25,809 bases of DNA, from contig NW_003142822.1 of the NCBI RefSeq assembly GCF_000003605.2, positions 52,768-78,576 on the forward strand. Direction: 5' to 3'. A model generated the notes under the pieces. It had not been told where the DNA came from. It ran no database searches and was given only the letters and a program-made list of their open reading frames with translations. Below are positions 22,401 to 25,809 of the stretch, one piece after another. This DNA comes from Saccoglossus kowalevskii (taxonomy: Eukaryota; Hemichordata; Enteropneusta; Harrimaniidae). The position numbers were made by a program, and so were the translations under genes. Every line of letters starts with the position of its first letter. Positions within the stretch are counted from its first letter, which is position 1.

Positions 22401-25400
22401 TATACCTCTACAGGAAAATAGCACTAACAGATTTTTTAAACATTTTACGCATTGATCAAATCATAGTGAGCTCCTGTAGATAGCGTCTCTTCCAGTGTAC
22501 TTTGACGATGCTATCTCAACTGTATTTTGCATGTGTAGTGTTGCGCACCTGTTACCGTAATTCATCTCACGATCTGGTCCAACCAACAGAAAAGCTAATC
22601 CTTTCAGGATTGATTATAATTGAGAAACTAATATTGTTGATAATACAATAATATTAATATTTTAATATTCAGAACATTAATCACGTCATCTGACCATCCT
22701 AATGAACATTCAATATGGCACTGATTTAATCAGACTGTAGACATTTTTGAATTTTCAACTCGTCATCATTTTATGGCTAGTTCCATGAATTCAACATTTT
22801 CTCTTTTGGATGTAGAAAATACATAACATTTTAATAATAGACGAAGCTCACTTACCTCAATGTATGTATGTGTGTGTAACTACATGTACAGTGTTCTCCC
22901 TCAACCATTATGGTATTTATGACCCACACATGAAAACATTTTGCTAACTCAATTGTGGCGTATTGAATCAGTAGTTCATATGATTTTTAAGCATGTTATC
23001 TTGAGTAAGCATGTTATCTCGATTAAGCATGTTATCTTGAGTAAGCATGTTATCTTGAGTAAGCATGTTAACTTGATTAAGCATGCTATCCTTAAGCATG
23101 TTATCTTAAGTGGGAAAGTTTGAAAAGCTAAATTCAAGATCAATTGGGTAAGGAAATGTACAAGCATGTAATAGTGATCATAAATCCAATATGGTGGGCA
23201 GTCGTCAAAAACAATTTCAAAAATGGGATACATTAACTGCAAGGAGTCAATAATAATGAAACTCAAATAAGAGTTTACTTTAAAAAAAAAATTACTGGAG
23301 GTAGAGGAAGAAAAAACCTGAATATCACCCACCTCCCAGGTACACAGTACAGAAAGTCGCAAATTCCAGTGAAAGAATGGCATTATAAATGAGTGAAATA
23401 CACCTGTCCTATATGTCATGCTTTCTAGCGCTGAAGCATTGCTGTTATGTAGACGAGTGGAAGAAACGTTATTCATCATTCGTTGTAGTCGTCTATCATT
23501 CATTGATTTATTTTCTATACTCTAAATGACAAATGACTACACAGCAAACGACACTGCTTTCACTCATCTACTTCATTGACACGTTACAGCGGCATTTAGT
23601 CGTTAGAGGGCATAACTTATCGGAAAGGTGCATTCAAGATTGTCTTACCATTGTCAACGTCATTCTGTCAATTTCATGTTTGTCCTTCGTCTTGTGCTGC
23701 CTGAAAGGGCTGTGACTGTATGGAAGAAATCAAAACATGACCTGTTCTGAGATGTACTATATTATCCCCAATATCCACCACCCTCTAAACCAAATTTGCA
23801 CATCCTCCCCATTCATAGAAATGGGAAATATAGCACACACCCAGCTTTTTATAACAAACAAACAATGTATCTAATAATATTCCTATTGCTTCTAGCTTTT
23901 TGTAGGTAGGATAGGGTGGAGGTGCTTCCGCAAACTTTGATTTAGACTTTGTTAAATTTCAGGCCTCTATGTAGAGACCAAAAGAAACGCGTTACAATAA
24001 CTGTTGTGTATTACTTTAAAATGTAACTTATCAATTACAAATGTCTGTAATAAGTCAATAAATAACACATCCTTTCTCCATAGACATGCTTCTAGAATCA
24101 ACTTGACTAAGAATATACTTTAATATACTAGTCAACCTGGGCCTGGATTTCAATCAACCTATAGGCTAGGTCTAGAAATTAAACAGGTCCCAGAATTCTA
24201 GATGTCAATGAAATGGGGCCCAGATTCAGATTTCAATCAACATGCAGATCTAGGTATAGACTTCAATCAAACAGGGTTGAGATTTCAGTCAAACTTAAAC
24301 TCCAGACTAAATTTTAGCCAACTTCTGCCTTGATTTCAATTATCAAATTGGTCATGCATTATGAGGTTAAGATTTCAATCAAACTGGAAACAAATTTCCA
24401 TCAACCTGGGCCTACTCTTTAACAGGACCATGGTTTCAATCGGGGCCTACACGTCAAAGGGTTCTAGACTTTAATAACTTCTAGATCTGGGCTGGGGTTT
24501 AAATCAAAAATCTTCTTCAATTTGTCATTCAACATTTAAATTGCTTATTACAAAAAAAAAAATACACATTATTGTTACCATATTCTCATTTTCAAGATCT
24601 GGTCAAGAATGAATTATCAATAACATGCATTCAAGCTGAAAATCATTGAACGAATAATCAGTAACGCATCCAACAATGACAGGCATTCGCCCAGCATTTA
24701 TTTCAACATTCCAGACAGTGGAAATATTTCTTCTCAGCATTATTGTAATCACCAGTAGTACTTTCTCCGTCCACAATAGCATTGGGATGGATGTTTTTCA
24801 ACTTTCACTTAGATTACAGCAATCCAATGTAGCTTGTCTGGATTTATACATGTATATTCAACATCTTTGAGACTAGTTACCAGTGCTGATTAGATAAACA
24901 ACTCCAGGACTATAGGAACCTTATGCACGAGTTAATGCCAAGGTATGACATACTGTACTTATATTTTCCTTGAAATTTGATGGCTTACAGATATTCCTAG
25001 AAACAATTATTGTGAAAGCCATTGTGACTTCATATCTTAATGACTCCAGAGAACTGTTTACTACAAAGTTTTGCAAATTACTCTTGCGAAATTCGTAGTT
25101 CCCATCATATTGAAATTTTTTTGATAAAATTGATATATTTACAAATTTGATTTTGACAAAGATATCGCATATTTCTTACCCTTTTAATAATTTATAAAGC
25201 ATACATCCAAATGAAAACCAATCCGCACTAGAATCATACGCTGTTCCTTTCGAAAGCACCTCGGGCGCCATGTAACCGTGAGTTCCAACACTTGCATGTG
25301 GTTTCTTCTTTGAGAAGTCACATGCGAGTCCTAAATCTGAGATTCGGACATGGCCATGTTCATCTAATAGGATATTGGCAGGTTTTAGGTCCCGATACAC

Positions 25401-25513
25401 TACAAATCTGTTGTGCATGTGCTCTAAGCCCAGGATGATTTCTGCAGCATAGAATTGCACTTGTTTTTCTGAAAACACTCCGTGTTGCGACAGATGATAA
25501 TGAAGATCCCCAC
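7304..25513 (-). CDS. GRK2/3 (ADRBK) orthologue: GRK2/3-type G-protein-coupled receptor kinase (beta-adrenergic receptor kinase), 5'-truncated by the window, 9 exon positions
   Basis: A spliced minus-strand gene; only the bracketed exons are coding: 25513-25180, 23715-23649, 20944-20844, 18373-18307, 17695-17600, 15028-14866, 14050-13914, X1 10184-10074 or X2 10000-9866, 7462-7304. All junctions keep frame with consensus sites, except one GC donor. The protein is a Ser/Thr kinase of the AGC group. Family knowledge: it phosphorylates agonist-bound GPCRs, and its PH domain binds Gbeta-gamma and PIP2 to reach the membrane. Visible in order are the catalytic loop YRDLKPAN, the DLG in place of DFG typical of GRKs, [11 protein letters not shown], the AGC tail with [17 protein letters not shown], the PH domain and a basic C-terminal helix. 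The PH domain separates GRK2/3 from GRK1/4/5/6/7. About 411 codons with X1 match the length of human GRK2 from the same point (roughly residue 275 to 689). The first exons lie beyond the right edge. Confidence 0.97.
7463..9865 (-). other. GRK last intron (shared by X1 and X2 splicing)
   Basis: 2403 nt from X2, or 2611 nt from X1. It contains a CTATTAGA-family fragment (about 7856-7925) and a decayed non-LTR retrotransposon (8100-8865). The rest, 8866-9865, is AT-rich with nothing recognised. Confidence 0.85.
8100..8865 (-). pseudogene. Decayed 3' part of a non-LTR retrotransposon reverse-transcriptase ORF (CR1/L2-like)
   Basis: Minus-strand translation, switching frames, gives the C-terminal RT landmarks in order: [10 protein letters not shown] and VCESAYF (about 8690-8625), [24 protein letters not shown] (about 8550-8510), [20 protein letters not shown] (about 8425-8370), KALYGKSPW (about 8340) and an FRAALKNIL-like end (near 8120). 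Several stops and frameshifts break it, so it is inactive. The catalytic YxDD region is absent. Plus-strand open frames across it are shadows. It sits in the same orientation as the GRK gene, inside its last intron. Confidence 0.8.
9866..10000 (-). CDS. GRK2/3 (ADRBK) orthologue: GRK2/3 alternative exon X2: divergent duplicate of the same PH-domain segment, candidate mutually exclusive exon
   Basis: 135 nt, 45 codons, phase 0-0, acceptor CTCTTACCCCTCACAG, donor GAG|GTATGA, no internal stop. The product starts [20 protein letters not shown] and continues [20 protein letters not shown], then VLRPE. Aligned to X1, the ILTM(D/E)xV start, the (I/V)(E/D)E turn, the K..CI strand and the VLR(T/P)E end correspond. 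X2 has two extra residues at the N end and about six in the loop before the last strand. Frame, splice sites and shared start and end residues after heavy divergence imply selection on it. Alternatives are a decaying duplicate or joint inclusion of X1 and X2, which would also stay in frame. Transcript evidence is needed for its use. Confidence 0.85.
10001..10073 (-). other. 73-nt intron between alternative exons X1 and X2
   Basis: Starts GTGAGAC and ends CTTACCCCTCACAG. A TATAAC branch-point-like motif lies about 24 nt from the 3' end and about 49 nt from the 5' end. Such a short spacing can disfavour X1-to-X2 splicing. Confidence 0.85.
10074..10184 (-). CDS. GRK2/3 (ADRBK) orthologue: GRK2/3 alternative exon X1: canonical-like second half of PH domain
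   Basis: 111 nt, 37 codons, phase 0-0. It has a good pyrimidine tract and acceptor (CTTCCTCACTACAG) and donor GAG|GTGAGA. The product starts [20 protein letters not shown] and ends [17 protein letters not shown]. This is the version closest to vertebrate GRK2/3 (LLTMEEIQSVEET, KGGKQF-like core). It joins in frame to SDPEFVQW in the last exon. A homologous exon, X2, lies 73 nt further along the transcript. Confidence 0.93.
10879..11130. repeat. Degenerate 34-bp minisatellite
   Basis: ACATACTGCCTCTAGAGGGT plus GCTGTCACAAGTTC repeats with a 34-nt period at 10907 and 10941. Increasingly diverged copies follow to about 11130 (ACCTACTGCCTCAAGGG, GAGCACTGTCTTGCA). Confidence 0.75.
12243..12420. repeat. 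Dispersed CTATTAGA/CTAATAGAAG repeat family member
   Basis: GTATTAGACGCCGCATCCCT, CTAATAGAAG twice and TTAATAGAAGC occur over this stretch. Related sequence occurs near 7856-7925 (TCTATTAGAAGCACATCTCC), 11290-11330 (TCTATTAGAGACATGCTTCT) and 22212-22325. Several copies end near ACTGTATTA or TACAGTA. Confidence 0.5.
12497..12889. repeat. 13-bp minisatellite, about 30 copies
   Basis: Unit AAGCATGTTGACT, with intermixed variants AAGCATGCTGACT, AAGCATGCTGACA and AGGCATGTTGACA. The variants occur in blocks, indicating internal duplication of sub-arrays. Confidence 0.95.
13562..13640. repeat. Small inverted-repeat element with 13-bp arms; right arm contains a TGACGTCA palindrome
   Basis: AGGTTGACGTAAG at 13562 and, inverted, AGGTTGACGTCAG ending at 13640 (12 of 13 match). 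The right arm makes a perfect TGACGTCA, the CREB/ATF consensus, at 13629-13636. It may be a tiny foldback or chance. Confidence 0.5.
13914..14050 (-). CDS. GRK2/3 (ADRBK) orthologue: GRK2/3 exon: first half of PH domain
   Basis: 137 nt, phase 1 in (AA completes Glu), phase 0 out at GGG|GTAAGT. It encodes [38 protein letters not shown] and QGEGEKG. The Trp and following K-R (human W576, R578, R579; inositol phospholipid binding) and the Arg of NRLEW (human R587; Gbeta-gamma contact) are kept, so the ligand-binding face in the first PH strands is intact. Its phase-0 donor can join either alternative exon. Confidence 0.97.
14051..14865 (-). other. GRK GC-AG intron (815 nt)
   Basis: Donor GCAAGT, acceptor TTTTTTTCAG. 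AT-rich; no gene or clear repeat seen inside. Confidence 0.85.
14864..14865 (-). promoter_or_regulatory. Non-canonical GC 5' splice site (GC-AG intron)
   Basis: The minus strand reads GGGAG|GCAAGTC. Apart from C at +2, the site matches the donor consensus (AG|GCAAGT), the usual form of GC-AG introns. The nearest GT, four bases further in, would shift the frame and break the YALGKDC match, so the GC site is required by the protein. Confidence 0.85.
14866..15028 (-). CDS. GRK2/3 (ADRBK) orthologue: GRK2/3 exon: link from kinase tail through RGS-homology terminal helices ([20 protein letters not shown])
   Basis: 163 nt, phase 0 in, phase 1 out. It encodes [14 protein letters not shown], then [19 protein letters not shown], and a lysine-rich stretch [16 protein letters not shown]. 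In GRK2 this region contains the terminal helices of the bipartite RGS-homology domain and the linker into the PH domain. The acceptor is TTTTTTCAG. The donor is GGAG|GCAAGT, a GC donor: reading through gives a non-homologous tail (GKSLCFIV...), whereas joining here gives [11 protein letters not shown] as in the family. Confidence 0.96.
15029..17599 (-). other. GRK intron (2571 nt)
   Basis: About 15780-16260 resembles a dispersed repeat: it ends in a GAACGGACAATGACACACAA motif and CAGCAGAGCTAACAAA, with an ACCAATT..AATTGGT inverted repeat near 15973-16003. The remainder is AT-rich with long A/T runs and nothing recognised. Confidence 0.75.
17600..17695 (-). CDS. GRK2/3 (ADRBK) orthologue: GRK2/3 exon: AGC C-tail, YPPPLIPP ... 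[14 protein letters not shown]
   Basis: Exactly 32 codons, phase 0 to phase 0, acceptor TTTGTAG|TAT and donor AAG|GTAAAG. It encodes [20 protein letters not shown] followed by [12 protein letters not shown], the active-site tether of the GRK C-tail that contributes to the nucleotide pocket. As I recall the human GRK2 sequence, all 32 residues are identical, so purifying selection here is very strong. Confidence 0.97.
17696..18306 (-). other. GRK intron (611 nt)
   Basis: AT-rich, no repeats or genes recognised. Confidence 0.85.
18307..18373 (-). CDS. GRK2/3 (ADRBK) orthologue: GRK2/3 exon: start of AGC C-tail, [13 protein letters not shown] segment
   Basis: 67 nt. One G completes the preceding Gly, then [20 protein letters not shown] and QK follow. 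It ends in phase 0 at AAG|GTAGGC. The acceptor is TTTTATATTAG|GGCAAG, with only a weak pyrimidine tract, and it is this sequence that the adjacent intronic satellite resembles. The HPFF..IDW motif is the standard junction of AGC kinase domain and C-tail. Confidence 0.96.
18433..20128 (+). repeat. 40-bp satellite, forward array, about 42 units
   Basis: Unit ATTAAAACCTTGCCCTAATG + TGATAAAACATAGCAAAACA. Subtypes are CCAGCTTTGATGTGAT (left end only), CTTGCCCTAATGTGAT, CTTGCCCTTATCTGAT (39 bp, one A fewer), CTTGCCCTGACGTTAT, and shortened CTATAAT/CGATGAT forms. The subtypes are ordered along the array, showing progressive expansion. Repetitive open frames here are artefacts. Confidence 0.97.
20129..20726 (-). 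repeat. Inverted block of the same 40-bp satellite, about 14 units
   Basis: From about 20129 the plus strand reads the reverse complement (TTGTTTTGCTATGTTTTATC, AGGGCAAGGTTTTAATTG). It contains half-unit insertions (TATGTTTTTAATTGTTTTGC) that I do not find in the forward array. Confidence 0.96.
20727..20767 (+). repeat. Single satellite unit back in forward orientation
   Basis: At the turn-around AGGGCAAGGTTTGCCCT, orientation flips back for one unit (TGCCCTAATGTGATAAACAT then AGCAAAATGATTAAAACC), 76 nt from the exon donor. Confidence 0.9.
20844..20944 (-). CDS. GRK2/3 (ADRBK) orthologue: GRK2/3 exon: end of kinase C-lobe, [18 protein letters not shown] segment
   Basis: 101 nt starting in phase 0 after TTTATAG and ending in phase 2 at GG|GTAAGT. 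It encodes [20 protein letters not shown] followed by [14 protein letters not shown]. This is the alphaH-alphaI region with the 'RDV..RLG' motif that closes AGC-kinase C-lobes. It directly borders the satellite-filled intron 18374-20843. Confidence 0.96.
21193..21380. mobile_element. MITE-like element with 22-bp terminal inverted repeats
   Basis: ATGCCTAGGTACGGTGCTAG at 21193 is matched by the reverse complement ATGCCTAGGTACGATGCTAG ending at 21380, continuing two more bases (21 of 22 identical). The 144-nt interior is non-coding. No target-site duplication is evident, so a simple foldback is also possible. Confidence 0.65.
22989..23110. repeat. 18-bp minisatellite, about 6-7 copies
   Basis: Unit AAGCATGTTATCTTGAGT with substitutions and one shortened copy. 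It shares the core TAAGCATGTT with the 13-bp minisatellite at 12497-12889. Confidence 0.92.
23649..23715 (-). CDS. GRK2/3 (ADRBK) orthologue: GRK2/3 exon: kinase C-lobe, [16 protein letters not shown] segment
   Basis: 67 nt. The single 5' base T completes a Gly codon (GG|T) from the previous exon, followed by [16 protein letters not shown] and RMTLTM. The acceptor is ATACAG and the donor ATG|GTAAGA; it ends in phase 0. Too short to appear as an ORF on its strand; found by looking for the residues missing between the neighbouring exons. Confidence 0.96.
23716..25179 (-). other. GRK intron (1464 nt)
   Basis: Contains the degenerate ATTTCAATCAA repeat (24130-24510); otherwise AT-rich with nothing recognised. 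Confidence 0.85.
24130..24510. repeat. Degenerate repeat with GATTTCAATCAAACTGGGCC-like units
   Basis: Variants of ATTTCAATCAA followed by CCTGGGCCT or AGATCTAGG recur about a dozen times at irregular 25-40-nt spacing (for example 24146, 24219, 24288, 24372). An old, decayed tandem array. Confidence 0.5.
25180..25513 (-). CDS. GRK2/3 (ADRBK) orthologue: GRK2/3 exon: kinase domain hinge to C-lobe (catalytic loop, DLG, activation segment)
   Basis: 334 nt, entered in phase 1 (one base of the first Gly comes from the upstream exon) and left in phase 2. The acceptor follows a pyrimidine tract at 25514-25530, and the donor is GTAAGA. It encodes [41 protein letters not shown] (catalytic Asp), [29 protein letters not shown] and [16 protein letters not shown]. 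These match GRK2/3 almost residue for residue. The ORF continues upstream into the intron with an apparent Met, which is not a real start because it precedes the acceptor. Confidence 0.98.
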
Positions 25514-25809
25514 CTAAAAAAAAAAAGAGAGAAAAAAAAGAAAGTAACCATAGTAACCATTCCGGACAGCAATGTTTCATAGAATTCTTGAAGATGCGGA
25601 ACCAGGTTTATTACAAATCTGACAAAAGTTTATGAAACATATCTAGGCCGGAAGGTCATAATTTCTAGACATTCATTAAATTAACAAAGTATACATGTGA
25701 TGTATAAACACTAACTACTTTGGTTTTAGAGTAACCAGGTTTTTGGAGTTATTTAAGACCTTGCATCCTGGGTTCTTAACAGTTCCTTAGCACCTTGATG
25801 TAACTAAGT
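25514..25809 (-). other. Part of the next upstream GRK intron, to the window edge
   Basis: Ends in a pyrimidine-rich acceptor (TTTTTTTTTTTAG|G). I looked for the expected preceding kinase N-lobe segment (a LDLMNG-like end) and did not find it, so that exon is outside the window. Confidence 0.8.

Larger units (their letters stand above)
20945..23648 (-). other. GRK intron (2704 nt)
   Basis: It contains a 188-bp inverted-repeat element (21193-21380), a CTATTAGA-family fragment (about 22212-22325) and an 18-bp minisatellite (22989-23110). A 175-codon open frame (23503-22976) partly consists of the minisatellite and has no recognisable domain. The rest has nothing recognised. Confidence 0.8.

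Noticed and set aside
22941-23123. Plus-strand SKHVIL repeat ORF
   Set aside because: Shadow of the 18-bp minisatellite.
25360-25580. Alternative start Mets upstream of the GGDLHYHL exon
   Set aside because: They lie in intron sequence before the acceptor at 25514; the family protein continues N-terminally beyond the window.

Overview
The window is AT-rich eukaryotic DNA with long introns, minisatellites and decayed transposable elements. It has no bacterial features. The density of tandem repeats, the ACGG/ACAG-rich element with a terminal hairpin, and a CR1/L2-like retrotransposon remnant suggest a marine invertebrate (spiralian or invertebrate deuterostome). I cannot narrow the taxon further.

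The only gene I can establish is on the minus strand: the 3' 60% of a G-protein-coupled-receptor kinase of the GRK2/GRK3 (beta-adrenergic receptor kinase) type. From right to left, eight constitutive exons plus a pair of alternative exons join in frame: 25513-25180, 23715-23649, 20944-20844, 18373-18307, 17695-17600, 15028-14866, 14050-13914, then 10184-10074 (X1) or 10000-9866 (X2), then 7462-7304 with the stop codon. Together they encode most of the kinase C-lobe, the AGC/GRK C-tail, the pleckstrin homology (PH) domain and the C-terminal Gbeta-gamma-binding helix, about 411 residues with X1. The N-terminal RGS-homology region and kinase N-lobe must lie beyond 25809.

The most interesting feature is the X1/X2 pair. 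Both exons are phase 0-0 and encode homologous versions of the same PH-domain segment (around human GRK2 residues 597-635). They are separated by a 73-nt intron and share flanking exons. This is the layout of mutually exclusive exons, and it would give two kinase isoforms differing inside the membrane/Gbeta-gamma-targeting PH domain.

A second unusual feature is the intron at 18374-20843. About 95% of it is a 40-bp satellite arranged as a long forward array, an inverted array and a short forward remnant. The satellite unit resembles the intron's own 3' splice site, so the pre-mRNA would carry many decoy acceptors and a long foldback. A third is a GC-AG intron (14051-14865), which the reading frame requires.

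The left 7 kb lies downstream of the stop codon. It holds the near 3' UTR with candidate poly(A) signals, a 43-nt degenerate tandem repeat, a long GT microsatellite, a 47-nt triplication, a 132-nt tandem repeat, a GC-rich foldback beside a short RS-rich ORF, a TTAA-flanked MITE candidate and, at the far left, a tandem Helitron/pearl-like element. Other introns hold a non-LTR retrotransposon remnant (8100-8865), several minisatellites, inverted-repeat elements and a dispersed 'CTATTAGA' repeat family.
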